From positions 40,503,206-40,567,205 of the forward strand of contig NC_133555.1 of the NCBI RefSeq assembly GCF_048773025.1: a stretch of 64,000 bases of DNA. The letters run 5' to 3'. The position numbers and the translations under genes are program-made. The stretch is from Camelus bactrianus. Taxonomy: Eukaryota; Chordata; Mammalia; Artiodactyla; Camelidae. Numbering within the stretch: position 1 is the stretch's first letter; each line of letters begins with the position of its first letter. The notes under the pieces are model-generated. The model saw only the letters and a list, made by a program, of their open reading frames with translations, had not been told where the DNA came from and did not search any database. Shown here one piece after another: positions 22,561-33,320 of this stretch.

Positions 22561-23284
22561 GAAGCCTCTGGAAGCCCTAAGGAGGGGCAGGTACCAAATG
22601 TCATCAGGAAAGGCTTCGGGTCTTGGAAACTGAGATCAGTCAGGTGGTCAATGATTTGATCAATCATGCCTACTTAAGGAAACCTCAGTTAAACATTCTG
22701 AAACCATGAGGCTGCCTTTCTGGCTGGCACATACTTTGGTGCGTTGGGGGAGGTGGGTACAGAGAGAGCTCTGCATGCCCCTCGCCACCCCCAGGCCTCG
22801 TTGCCCTGTGTGTCTCTCCATCTAGCCGTTCATTTGTATCCTTTCTGGTAAACGTAATTGTAATAGCCCTTTCCTGAGTCCTGTGAGTTATTCTAGCAAA
22901 TTACCTAACCTGAGGGGGTGTCATGGGAATCCCTGAATTTGTGGTAGGCTGGACAGAAGCTCAGTAACCTGGGGAAACCTGAGACTTGCCACTGGCATCT
23001 GAAGTGGGGGCAGTCAAGTGAGGCTGAGCCCTTAAACTGGGGGGTCTGTGCCAATAACCCCGAGTGGTCAGTGTCAGAATTGAACTGAAAGATAGGACAC
23101 TCATTTGGGGTCAGACAGTTGGCTGTGGAACACAGGAATAATCCTTGTTTAAAGCCACCGAATTCTTGGGTGGTTGGTTTCTCTGTGGTAATTAACTGGT
23201 ACACCATGTGAGGTCGCTGGGGGCGTGGAGGGAGCAGGGGTGATGGCAGAGCTGCTCCAGCAAGAGACTATTTGAGAAGACAAG

Positions 23285-23307
23285 CACACACACACACACA
23301 CACACAG
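23285..23307 (+). repeat. (CA)n microsatellite
   Basis: Uninterrupted CA repeat of about 11 units. Confidence 0.9.
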
Positions 23308-23578
23308 CCTAGGACACAGGAAGCCAGTGAGCTTACTCAGTGCTGAGTTCCCGGCTCCTCACCCACCAGCTCAGTCCCTAAAGGCAACCACGTTCACAAC
23401 GCTCAGCATGTGCGGGGCAAGGCAATCTTGTGCATTAGCCCCCAGAGACAAAAGGCGAAAAGGAGGAGGCACAGAACAAACAGTGCCCAAGACCACAGCG
23501 GTGGCTCCTCTGCTCCCCAGAGGCCCTGGTCTGGGCCGGGGCCGCATTCCAGCCATCAGGAAGCCAGGGCCCACCCAC

Positions 23579-23659
23579 CTTCTGCAGGATGGTTGTGGCC
23601 AGCTCCTCAGTCAGCTCCTCCTTGTGGTCCCGCAGGTAACTGGCCTCGTTCTGCTTGTC
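23579..23659 (-). CDS. MYRIP: MYRIP exon, residues ~217-243
   Basis: The 81-bp exon, phase 0 at both ends, reads D-K-Q-N-E-A-S-Y-L-R-D-H-K-E-E-L and then T-E-E-L-A-T-T-I-L-Q-K, identical to human as I remember it. It is strongly charged and probably a helix continuing from the PKA-anchoring helix in the exon before it. The acceptor is ccctccacag, preceded by a long C tract. The donor is gtgggt. Exact skipping would keep the frame. Confidence 0.96.
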
Positions 23660-23884
23660 CTGTGGAGGGAGGCAGGGGAATGGAGGGAGCTGTGGCTGGG
23701 GGGGGGGGGGGGGCTGTGATCTCTTTTTTGGGATCCTGGCCACCAGGGCAGGGGGAGGTCGGGCAAGGCTCTCGTCAAGGAAGGCTATCGTGACGTCGGT
23801 CTCCCGACAACTTTCTCCTGGTAGCTGGGACCCCACCCACACCTCCCCCTGGAAAGGAGTGGCCACAGGGAGGGGCGGGCATAC
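23660..23884 (-). other. MYRIP: Short MYRIP intron (225 bp)
   Basis: This is by far the shortest intron in the window. On the gene strand it carries an uninterrupted C16 run (G16 at 23698-23713 on the plus strand), followed by a long pyrimidine tract before the cag acceptor. Confidence 0.92.
23698..23713 (+). repeat. G16 homopolymer (C16 on the gene strand)
   Basis: Sixteen consecutive G, 39 to 54 nt upstream of the acceptor of the exon at 23579-23659, seen from the gene strand. Confidence 0.95.
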
Positions 23885-23982
23885 CAGGCTGTCCCCGTAG
23901 GCTTCTGCTTTGCAAATTGCTTCCTCGATGGCCTCTTCAGCCACCCGGAGGGCAACAGCCAATGTGTCCATCATGCTATGTC
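23885..23982 (-). CDS. MYRIP: MYRIP exon with PKA-anchoring helix, residues ~184-216
   Basis: The 98-bp exon starts with GA, completing Gly184, after cccgtctag. It reads H-S-M-M-D-T and then LAVALRVAEEAIEEAI followed by C-K-A-E-A-Y-G-D-S-L, ending in phase 0 before gtatgc. The 16-residue stretch corresponds to residues 191-206, reported as the amphipathic RII-binding helix through which MYRIP anchors protein kinase A. It is unchanged from human as I recall it. Small hydrophobic residues spaced three or four apart (L, A, L, V, A, I, I) fit an AKAP helix. Only the following Ser-to-Cys change differs. The donor gtatgc is weaker than the consensus. Confidence 0.96.
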
Positions 23983-24732
23983 CTAGACGGGAAATGGAAC
24001 ACAGACCACTTTCTGAAAGGCAAGGACAAGTCAAATGATTGTCCCACCTGAAGCTCTTCTGCTTCAATCTTTAGGGGCCCTGCGACACTTCCACAGGCAG
24101 GCTTGCCAGGGACACAAGCCGCTCCCCATCTCCTCTGCCTCAGTGCCTCCCGCCCGACAGTCGCATCCCTGCCCTGCGACCTGTGATTCTCTGAGAGCTG
24201 CTGCCTCTTTCCTCACGACTCCATTACCTCATGCCTCCTCCCTCTGGTCCCCTGCTTCATAACTGAGCTGTTTCCCAAGGACCCCAAGGGTTCTTCTTCT
24301 GGAAAACCTCTTCAGAGCCCCTCTCCCTTGTGCCTGCCTTGGCTGGATGTCCATCCGAGGTTCTGGGCCTGCTGCCTTCACAGCCAGAAAGGCTCCGCCC
24401 CTGACCCCTCCCACAGGTCACCTCAGAGAGCAAGGCGTGACCACCGTCACTGAGCACAGCTCCGCAGACGGAGCAGCTGAAAGACGTCTGGACAAAAGGA
24501 CTCAAGAGAAGGAAGTAACGATTCTTCATCTACTTCCTCAGATACATTAGATGCACAAACTAAGGCATAATATGTATCACTGTGACGACAGAGGAAACTT
24601 GTGAATCTTCTAAGGGCTGTGCTTATGGTTTTAACAGAAATACATAATCCATGGAAGAATTTCCTAGGCTCTAAATCAATACCAACAACACGGGCCAATC
24701 TGGCCGAGCTTAACCACGTACAGGACCACAAT

Positions 24733-24893
24733 TGATCCTTACAACAACCCATTGAGGGGCACCATTTTATACATGAGTGAACTGAAGCACAGAGAGGTCA
24801 AACAACCTGCCCGATGTCACACAGCGAGACAGTAACGAGAGCTGAGGTTCGAATTCAGGATTCTCTGTCTCTAAGTCCTATGTTTTAAACCAC
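24733..24893 (-). repeat. MIR fragment
   Basis: Reverse-complement MIR: tccttacaacaacccattga, ccattttatacatgagtgaa, ctgaagcacagagaggtcaa, cctgcccgatgtcacacagc and gaggttcgaattcaggattc. Confidence 0.75.
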
Positions 24894-24935
24894 AAAAGTG
24901 AGATAAATACAAGCCAACATGCTTTAAAAAAGAAT

Positions 24936-25026
24936 GCTATCTACGTAGAGAACTGAATCACTTTGCTGTGCACCTGAAACTAACATAACATTGTAAATCA
25001 ACTATACTCCAATAAAAAAAATTGTT
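24936..25026 (+). repeat. LINE-1 3' tip
   Basis: Only the last ~90 bp of an L1 3' UTR: gaactgaatcactttgctgt, gcacctgaaactaacataac and attgtaaatcaactatactc, then caataaaaaaaattg. It is severely 5'-truncated. Confidence 0.88.
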
Positions 25027-25636
25027 TTGAAATGCTGTCATGTATTTAGTGAACTTATTTTTTGCATACAGCAACAAATGGGAGGAAGTGCTCCCAAGTC
25101 AAAGGACTTCCACAGGTGACAAAATCCTTTTTGGAGCCAAGTACTTGAAAGAGTGCTGCTTCCTGGATTTTTGCTTCTTACTTGAAAGTGACAATTTTCA
25201 TCATTTCTCTTGTTTCAACCCCAGGAGCCCAACTCCCGTCAGGGGCAAGAACAGAGGTCTGCAGGGCTGCTTGCCCACGTCTTCCTTCCCCGATTTCAGC
25301 CTGCCGTTTCCATTTATAATCTAGTCATGCATTATTTAACACGTGCAAATCTCCTGAAAGCAGCCTCAGATTCTTTGTAGAATGAGACAAGGTGTAAACA
25401 TATCAACTCATTAATTAATCAACTCTTTAATTAAAAAACCCAATTCAAGCTTCTTAAGTTCCTAAAGGCACACATGTGGACAGAAACTGACGTTTGGCAA
25501 ACATCATAAAATCTCCCAAACCAACCCAGCAAAAGTCAAAGCCATTTATTTCGCCAGGCAGCTGCAGAGGATGTCACAGGCCGGCTGTGACAGTCCTCCA
25601 ACCTCCGATTAGATGTAAACTCTTAAACAACCTTAC

Positions 25637-25717
25637 CTTCTGACTGCCTATAAAATGTTGAGTCACTGCCTGAAATACTTCCTTCATTCTCCAGGTTTGC
25701 CTCAAAAAAACTTCCTC
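25637..25717 (-). CDS. MYRIP: MYRIP exon, residues ~157-184
   Basis: The 81-bp exon begins with GA, completing Gly157, after cttctag. It reads G-S-F-F-E-A-N-L-E-N-E-G-S-I-S-G-S-D-S-T and then F-Y-R-Q-S-E, leaving one base of Gly184 before gtaagg. It matches human G-S-L-F-E-S-N-L-E-N-E-G-S-I-S-G-S-D closely. It is a short, probably flexible serine/acidic linker between the Rab27-binding domain and the PKA-anchoring helix. Phases are 1 at both ends, so skipping keeps the frame. Confidence 0.96.
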
Positions 25718-26009
25718 CTAGAAGAGAGAGACAGAGAGATGGAGAAGATAAAAGATGATTCCAGGTCCTCAGTGAGCCCGAGGCACGGAGCCAGTGACCG
25801 GCAGACCCCCATGGCCCACTCTGGTTGTTAGCCTCGCACACGGGGGTAGGGAATCACTGGGCTCCACAACAATGCTACCCATTTTGACCAATCACATTTG
25901 TCTTCTCATGCTGACTCCTGGTGTAGCTCTGCTGCCACCCCCAGCCTCTGCCAGAGCCTTCTCAGAGATGCTCGATATGGAATCCAACATGGAAGAAACA
26001 GATTGAAGT

Positions 26010-26150
26010 CTGAGAGAGAGGAGGTCATTTCCTGGACCTGCACGTTATTAGCTGTCCAATCTTGATCGAGTTACTCAACCTGACACTTGACTTCCTTACT
26101 AGAAAAACTGTGATCATGAGAGCACTGTCCTCAGGATGGGCGATGAAACA
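26010..26150 (+). repeat. MIR fragment
   Basis: The order ttattagctgtccaatcttg, atcgagttactcaacctgac and ctagaaaaactgtgatcatg fits the MIR core (actagctgtgtgaccttgggcaagttactt ... tgtaaaatg). Confidence 0.5.
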
Positions 26151-26479
26151 CTGCATGCTGGCCTTCAGCTGCTGCCCATGGCATCAAACAGCTGCCTTTA
26201 GTCAGTGAGTTAACTGTAACTAGCAGTTCACAGAAACAAACCCAGAGTGAGACAAGGTAATCCGTGGCATTTGACGTCTTAAGGCCCCACTGCCTCTTCT
26301 CTGTTCTTACCTTAGTTGAACACACACCCTAGTCTTAGTTCCAGGCTGGAAAGAGCAGTTGGCTAAGCTCTTTTTAAGTTGGGGATCTACCATCTGTGTT
26401 AACATATTAATTCACCAAATGAGATCTTTGATGATGTGGAGGTGTGGATGACGGCCCTTTCCTTTTTAAATCACTGCAT

Positions 26480-26545
26480 TGTATCCACAGTGTCCAAGAC
26501 ACCACCGAGGCAACAGGGAACTCAAAAAAATTTGTTGAATTAGAT
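26480..26545 (+). repeat. LINE L2 3' tip
   Basis: The stretch tatccacagtgtccaagaca, followed by caacagggaactcaaaaaaa and tttgttgaattaga, ends as L2 does (ctcaataaatatttgttgaatga). Confidence 0.45.
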
Positions 26546-27029
26546 GCTGGTGGAAAACACTGTTTGATAGAACCAAGAGAATAAATGTGCGTCTACGAGT
26601 CTTAGCTCAAAAGGGGGAAATGTCATTGATGCCAAGTCAAACTAAGCAGCAGTCCTTCGATACACAGAACACAGCCGGGCTTCCCTGGATGGGTGGGCAC
26701 GGGGCTGCTGTGCGGGAGCCCCAGGGGAACTGCCGCAGGCACCTGCAGCGGGGTCAGCAGGCTGCCGCCTTCATGAAGCCGACCGTTAGTGTGCAGCCCG
26801 TCGTGGGGACTCAGTCTGACCATATACCATTCTGTGTTTGCGGTTTTTGACCAAGCTTTCAAAAGACCTCAAGTTCACTTATTCTGTGAATGTAAGGAAG
26901 TGACTTCGTCTTCCTGGGTCTCTGTTTCCTCACTTATAAAATAAGGCTTCAGGATAAGTCATCACCTCAGTTTCCAGGCTGTACATCTAAGTGCAAATAT
27001 TTCACTCTGGCATGGCTGTATGTAGCATC

Positions 27030-27960
27030 CATTCATGCACCCAGCAACCATTCCATGGGAACCCAGAAGGTGCCCAGCCCTGGGCTGGGTGTTAGGGTGT
27101 AGGGGTGAGCAAAGCCAGAAATCCTCACTGCCTTGATAATCTTGATAGTCTAGTGGGTGAGAATTCACTAACCAAATATTTTACATAAATAAATATAAAA
27201 TTACAGGTATGTTGAGCACTCTGATTGGGTGGCTCACAGGATGGGGAAAGTGTTCGGCAGGGAAGACTGACCTAGCCAGCGAGTGACCAGCCGAAGGGGT
27301 GTGGGGATGGGAGGAAGTCCAGGGCAGAGCCAGCAGCTTGCACAGGGACCGGCAGTGGGGAGAGCAGGGTGCATCTTAAGAGCTAAACCAGAGGCAGTGG
27401 GGCTGGGCTGCAGGGAGGAGAGGGAGCCTGGGGTGAGAGGACCTGAGGGCAGACCACGCAGGTCACGCGGCCACATCAGTGTTCCAATCTTTGTCCCAAC
27501 AGCCACCTGAAGCCAGTAAAGCCTCCACAGGGGTGATCTGGTCAGGTGGGTGCTGGCTGCTGTGTGGAGGACAGCCCGGAGGAGTGACAGGGTGGGTGTT
27601 GAAGGAGGAAGCGGTGGGTGCGGCCTGCCCTCTGGAGTGTCCCCTGTGATGGAAAAGAGGTGGCAGGGCGGCAGCGGAGGAAAATGCGCAGTCCAGGAAG
27701 GGCTCAGGAAACGGGAGAGACGGGGCGTGTTTACAAATCAATAGGAAGGAACCAGCTGAGAGAGAGGCTGAACAGGCAAGAAGGAAGGGCTGAGTGACCT
27801 TGAGACCTTCGTGGAAGGTGACGGGGATCAGATGCAGAGGGGCACACGGTCTGTCCTGCGAAGGAGGCGGTGAGGCCGTCTGCAGAGACTGGGGAGTGTG
27901 AGGAGAGAGGAGACCGGAAAGCACCTTTGGGAGACTGAGCTGACCAAGACAAGCTCTGGT
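27030..27960 (-). repeat. LINE L2 3' region, ~0.9 kb
   Basis: The reverse-complement L2 can be followed over a long distance: catgcacccagcaaccattc, ggtgcccagccctgggctgg, gataatcttgatagtctagt and gggtggctcacaggatgggg. It continues with gccagcagcttgcacaggga, ccagtaaagcctccacaggg, gtgatctggtcaggtgggtg and ctggctgctgtgtggaggac. It is ancient and diverged, with no open frame. Confidence 0.65.
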
Positions 27961-28529
27961 TTTGCACGACTATACATCTTCTCATAAAACAACTCTCCCT
28001 GCGTCCCTTTAAATTCATAAGTGGGAGCTTCTGTGCTGTTTAGGATGATGGGATTTTTTCCAAGGATGGAAAGCCACTGAACTGTTCTGGAAAGCACTGA
28101 CAGAACAGCAGTCAGATCACTATCAAGTCAGATCTTTCAAGAGCTGGAGGAGCCTCCGATTTCGCATGACTCAGCACTTTTCAAAGAGCATGCCTGCCAG
28201 TCAAATCCTACGTGAAAGATGTCAGAGCTCTTTTCAAGAATCGTGTCAGAAACAGACACATAATATTCATAAATAAAAGCAGGGTTTATTTTTCCCATTG
28301 TATTGATTCAATACTAAATAAAAGCACATATTATTTGTCAAACTGTCTAGGGATTAAGTCTATTAATAAGGGTGACTTTTATCTTTTCATGTACTGCTTC
28401 TTTTTAGAAGAGCTGTTTAAAATGTCATGCTGAATCTCAGGTAAGCCACGTGAGCATTCATTACCATTTATAAAATATGTATATAAAAAATATATATTTT
28501 ATAAATCTATTTCCGTATTGATCTGACTT

Positions 28530-28640
28530 CTCCACTGGAACCTGGCTCTGAAACGGCAGGGTCTTGCCCATCTTGTCCCCCTGCCAACTCTTCACCCAGG
28601 TGTTCAATAAACATTTGCTGAAGGAATGAAGAAATCTTGG
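28530..28640 (+). repeat. LINE L2 3' end
   Basis: The stretch cactggaacctggctctgaa, then acggcagggtcttgcccatc and caggtgttcaataaacattt, then gctgaaggaatgaag, is a clear L2 tail. Confidence 0.65.
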
Positions 28641-29019
28641 ATTTATCTGACAAAATGAAAGGGTCTCTTTTCAGGCCTCACCTGGTCACCTGATACAGGT
28701 TGCAGGAGGAGGGAGCCAGCTGGGGAGAGCCGGGGAGGGACGGTGGCAGTGCCCGGGGTACCTGTGGTGAGTGCCCTGTAACGACTCTGTGAACTCAATA
28801 AATCTTCAATGAGCTGTGTGTGTTTCTGGCAAACTACCCTGGTCCATGCAGTGGAGATAAAAGGAGTTTTCTACTGAGAGTCCTGAAGCGGAGCACATGC
28901 CATGCACACGGCAGACCACATTCTGACCATCAAAATCCTGACACGAAGTACCCTCAGACAGAGCTAAAGATGGAACCATCTTCTTCGACTTGTAGTGAAG
29001 TTCTCACTGAGGATCCCAG

Positions 29020-29185
29020 TCTTGGTTGCGTCCTAAGATAACCTGGAGAGCTTTAAAAGATATCTGTACCAGGCCCACCTCCAGAGACTCGGAAGTAAGT
29101 GACAGGGGGTGGAAGATGATCTCTGCACTGTGAGTTGTTTCAAAGCTCCGGAGGTGAGTCTAACGTGGAGTCAGGACTGAGGACA
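29020..29185 (+). mobile_element. MER5-like hAT DNA transposon fragment
   Basis: The order taagataacctggagagctt, taaaagatatctgtaccagg, cccacctccagagactcgga and caaagctccggaggtgagtc follows the MER5A consensus (tcacctggagagcttgttaaaa ... gggccccacccccagag ... aagctccccaggtgat). It is non-autonomous and old. Confidence 0.55.
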
Positions 29186-31133
29186 GCAGATGACACCCAT
29201 ACTTGCTGGGTGGGAGGCAGAAGCCACCGCTGATGACTCCCCAGTCACCTAACACAACCAGGGGGCTACGTAAGCACCGGGAGGCTTCTCCACACTTGAG
29301 GTGTAACTCAGTTTTCGAGGGGGCATGTAGAATAAATCTTGTTGCACGATGTCGGCTTTACAGGTTTGCGTACTGTCATACCTACCTAGTTACAAGTTAG
29401 GCGTACCTAACCTGTCTCTTGCCTGCTCGTCTTCATGTTGGTCAAAAGGAAATTTTAGTTTAAATGGAAACAGGAATCATATTAGAGCAACTGGTTCCAG
29501 TGCTTCTAGGCAGTGTCTTGGGACCCACAAAATGCTTTCCAGATTGAAATGTGCAATAATGAGGACCTGAGAGGCGCCAGCCTTTAGGCCATGCTTTGGG
29601 AGCACAGAGATAAAGCAGCCACGGCCCCCGGCTGGTCCAGCAGGAGAGCAGCTTTGTAAACCATCACCTGAATGCAACGTGGTAAGCGCTGTGTCTAAAA
29701 CCCAGAAGAAAGATGTGGTGAATCACAGACGGCCCGGGACCTAACTCTGCTGCAGTTGTGGCCAAGTCATTCCCAGCACACGAGTCTCCTTTGGAAATAA
29801 CACCTGGAAATTCCAAAGCCTCTTGCTGGCCCCCCTGGCATGCATGTCCCCCAGCTCCACCTGTGGGGCCCGAGGGAGGAACAGGAAGAGGCCGGACTTG
29901 TGCTCTGTTTACAGGATTCTCCAATCGTGTCTGCTTCCCACCCCCATTCTGCACGAAGCAGTGGAGACCACCTATGAGATCTGAGTGTGGTGACATGTAA
30001 AGCAGATGTGAGGGTGACCCAGAGAGGAAAGAAAGGATGGGGTGCCACTGAGTGGACCAGTTCCATTCTGGAACTTTCTTGAGATCTCTCTTTGGGTTGA
30101 AAACCTATGGTGACCAGGATTACTTTTAAGCTTTCTTTCTTTTTGGCCTTCGTTCCTAGAGAAACATTTTTAGAAAAATCAGCAAAGAGAAGATAGAAAT
30201 AGTATGTGGAAACCTTGAGGCCCCTGCTCTCTTAACTACAGGCTCCCTGAGTGGTTTGAAAGACAGAGATTCTAACGACCACCACCAAAGGCCCTAACGA
30301 TCCTCTGTGTTTAACGTTTCCATCTTATTTCCCCCTTGTCTCAGTGGCTGGCGTGTTTTTAGAGAAGGCCCAACCGAAGACTTGATGGTGAATCCAACAA
30401 TGAAAAAATAATGACAGTAAAAAAGCGCCCAATGGGATGGCTGAGATTTTTCCCCCTCCTTTTTGTGTCAGCAAAGTGATGAAAAAAATGCCTCTAGGCA
30501 GGAAAAAAAAAACCAGCCTCTTTCGGGAGGTCATGCTGTTCATATCCTGACAACAATTTCTTTCTTACTGCGGGTCTAATAGAAATAAAGAATATAATTT
30601 CTCATTCTAAATACACTGGTTGTCTTAAAAGCACAGGCAGAATTCATCCTTCATGCTTCCCAGGTGGACGCGGGTACTTTCCCCTCTCTCCCATTACATC
30701 AAACTCTGGGCCTGGTATGAACAGAATTTGGGAGCAGGCAGGAAGGTGCGGCTGGGGGCGCCTGTCTTCCGAGTGCAGACCTAGTCTACACAACCAAAGA
30801 TGATTTTCCAATGTTTTAACCATTAGGGAAAGATGATTACAAATCTTTACTTTCTCGGGATTTGGAATTGAAATGCCTACAATATACCAGAGCACTCTGG
30901 TCCTCCCAGCTCCTAACAGACCCAGCCCAGCGGAGATGCTGGAACTAAAAGACTCAAAACTTCACAGAATCTTCGGTAGGTGGTCTTCTATTTCTGCTCC
31001 TCATTAGACCCAGATATTTAGGCAACTATTTCTGTCCTGGGTGAGTGTGCCGCAGTGCACAGGGCCTCCCAGCCAGGACTTCTCCTATCCCGCCAGCCCC
31101 CAAGGACTCGCAGGTGGCCGGCGGCTGGTGTAC

Positions 31134-31270
31134 CTTGGACGTCGAAGCACACTCCGCTCTCCAGCCGGTGCTTCCTGTACAGGTTCTTCAGGACCTTGGC
31201 ACTGCCAAAGCGTTTGAAGCGGCTCTTCACGTTACTGTAGAACCATTCCAGAGACTGGGTCCGGAGAACC
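31134..31270 (-). CDS. MYRIP: MYRIP exon, SHD2 of Rab27-binding domain, residues ~111-157
   Basis: The 137-bp exon starts with G, completing Arg111, after ccgtcctcag. It reads V-L-R-T-Q-S-L-E-W-F-Y-S-N-V-K-S-R-F-K-R and continues through F-G-S-A-K-V-L-K-N-L-Y-R-K-H-R-L-E-S-G. It ends with one base of Gly157. The S-L-E-W-F-Y motif belongs to the second Slp-homology helix, which, with the first helix outside the window, grips Rab27A. The run of Lys/Arg residues is typical of the family. The donor is AAG|gtacac, noticeably weak at +4 to +6 compared with the other exons. Protein sequence is nearly unchanged from human. Confidence 0.97.
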
Positions 31271-31329
31271 CTGAGGACGGCACAGAATTAGACAACGCAA
31301 AATGAGAATTAGGAAGCAGACTGATGACG

Positions 31330-31750
31330 TGGAGGCTTGCAAAAGTTGCCACAATACTTTGCAGCTCCTTCCATCAAGATGTGGAGTTTATTTCTCTACT
31401 CCCTGAATCTGGGCTGGCCTTGTGACTTATGCCCTCGTGACCATGGAGACCGGTGGAAGTGATGCTGTGTGAGTCCTGAGCCTGGCAGCATCCTCTCTTC
31501 CTGCTCATGGAAGTCCTGCAACCCATCACCACGTGAACAAGCTCAAGTTAGCCTCTGGGACGATGAGAGACACTTGGCCCCATCACCCGTCTTGCCCCAG
31601 CCAATTGGCAGCCAGCCAGCCCGGAGATAGGTGAGTGAGGCCACCGACTGCCAGTTGCCTGGAGATGCAGCAGTGACCTCGGTAAGACCAGCAGAAGAAG
31701 CGGGTACCCGAGTTCATCCCAAGAGCAAGCTGATAAACACTCACCATTTG
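31330..31750 (+). mobile_element. Probable LTR fossil, ERVL-MaLR (MLT1-like)
   Basis: The arrangement resembles the 5' and central parts of MaLR LTRs: tgcagctccttccatcaaga, then ggctggccttgtgacttatg, then tcttcctgctcatggaag. It is old, degraded and solitary, with no internal genes nearby. Family assignment is tentative. Confidence 0.4.
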
Positions 31751-32639
31751 ACGCCACCAGCTGACACATCTGTTTAATAGCAAGCTTTGTATTTGACACT
31801 CTTACTGCATTAACGAACTCTCTAATTCGGCTTGGGGAAAACGAAAAGCACAAGTGAGGCTCTGTGGCAAAAAGTACGGTGGGGAAGCAGTTTCCTGGTG
31901 AGAGCTGTAACACCCGGTACAAAATGCTGACACGATTCTTCTCTTTTCCGCCTGGCAAGGACATATTTCTAGATCCCTCCCATTTTAGGAATAGCTTTTG
32001 TTGTTATTTTTCTTATGAATGTAAAAATGCGTACTCATTTAAACAGTCTGGAAAAGCAAAAATGAATAGAAATGCTTCTAATTCAATGCTCTTCCTCCCC
32101 AGATGCCAGTGCAATGTGGGGAGACAGCCCAGGGGAAGGAAATCTCTAGAAACGAAGAATGGAGGGGAGGGGGGAGTCAGAGATTTTGACAGATTTCTGG
32201 AAAACTGAGAGTGAGTGATAGGATCAAGGTGACAGAGAAAGCTGTCCTCCAAATCAGACAGAAGAGCTGGGACTTACAGGCCAAGAGGTCCCCTTCGGAG
32301 CTGGCTGGTGCAGAGAGGCCTGCATTATGAGAGAGTGCTCACAGAACTCACAAAGTTTAATAGCTTTGTTATCACATCAACACCACTGAGGCCACTGGGC
32401 CCCCATCCTTATCCCAAACAAATGGACAGTGGGTCCAAGGATGCTTTGTTCTGGGTCAGAAATAGAAAGCAGCTCTCTGATAAAACTGAACAATCCGCTA
32501 GAGGAGGCTGAGGGCTTCAGTACAGGGGTTACCACCTGGCAGCGAAGCCCTTTTTGTTTGGCATTGGGGGAGCCCCCAGTGCCTGCCTCACCAGATCCTA
32601 TCCGTGGACCCCAAAGCCAAGCCTGCCAGTTGCCCAACT

Positions 32640-33010
32640 AACAAACGTGGAGCTCTCTGCACCAAAGTCACCCCCTTGGGAGGCCTTCCCCGACCACCAT
32701 AAAAACACCCAAAAAACTCCCCGCCCACCACGACGCCAACACATCTCCTATGTTCTTCGTCTCATTTTCCCTCCCCGCATTTCTACACAGTGCTTCTCTG
32801 TACCAGATGCTGAATTTTATGGAATCCATTATTTATAAGATAACCAATACATTAGTATATCAATTAACAATTAATTATTAAACTGTTTATTATCTATTTC
32901 CTGTTTCCAGTGGAACATAAGCTCACGGAAGATAGGTCTTTTTCCCACTCCTGTATCCCAGGTGCCTAGGGCTGCAGTGCACGTAGGAGACACTCAATAA
33001 AGTCCGGTAA
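32640..33010 (+). repeat. LINE L2 3' end
   Basis: The order cttgggaggccttccccgac, caccataaaaacacccaaaa, gtggaacataagctcacgga, tcctgtatcccaggtgccta and gacactcaataaagtccgg is the L2 tail. An A/T-rich insert of about 60 bp (32820-32890) interrupts it. Confidence 0.7.
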
Positions 33011-33049
33011 GGGATGGGGGGACACAGGCTTAGACCTGTTTTTTTCCAC

Positions 33050-33320
33050 TTAATATTCCTGATTGACTCTAACGTTGACTAGTCCTCCCTCACAGCGTTT
33101 TCAGTAGCCCCAGAGCTCTCCATAGCACGAACACAGCCTGCTTTATGTCACTGGTCTCTTGTCTCTGGACACTGACTGCGTCCATTTCCTTTGCTGCCAA
33201 GGACAACAACTGTGTGATGCCTGTGCTGGCAGCTAAATGCCATGGATCCTACAGGCAGAATCGCGGGGTTCAAAGACGTTAGTCTTTCGGAAAGCTTGTA
33301 CCAGTGTCACTCCTCACCCG
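33050..33320 (-). repeat. Old LINE-1 3' fragment
   Basis: The stretch ctttgctgccaaggacaaca, then ctacaggcagaatcgcgggg and ttcaaagacgttagtc, resembles reverse-complement L1ME 3' UTR (gttgtttccagttttttgctat ... tagaagtggaattgctgggtcaaag). It is very diverged. Confidence 0.35.

Larger units (their letters stand above)
22130..23578 (-). other. MYRIP: MYRIP intron (1.45 kb)
   Basis: The intron holds a MIR (22335-22560) and a (CA)n run near 23285-23307. The rest (22570-23280 and 23310-23578) shows no named feature. Confidence 0.85.
23983..25636 (-). other. MYRIP: MYRIP intron (1.65 kb)
   Basis: The intron holds a MIR (24733-24893) and a short L1 3' tip (24936-25026). The stretches 24000-24730 and 25030-25636 show nothing I can name. 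Confidence 0.85.
25718..31133 (-). other. MYRIP: MYRIP intron (5.4 kb)
   Basis: The intron holds a MIR (26010-26150), L2 pieces (26480-26545, 27030-27960, 28530-28640) and a MER5-like DNA transposon fragment (29020-29185). Around 28470-28505 it is very A/T-rich. The stretches 29200-31133 and 25720-26000 show nothing I can name. Confidence 0.85.

Noticed and set aside
23435-24067. Single 210-codon minus-strand frame spanning two MYRIP exons
   Set aside because: It reads through the 225-bp intron in frame by chance. The exon borders are well supported, so this is not one continuous coding region.
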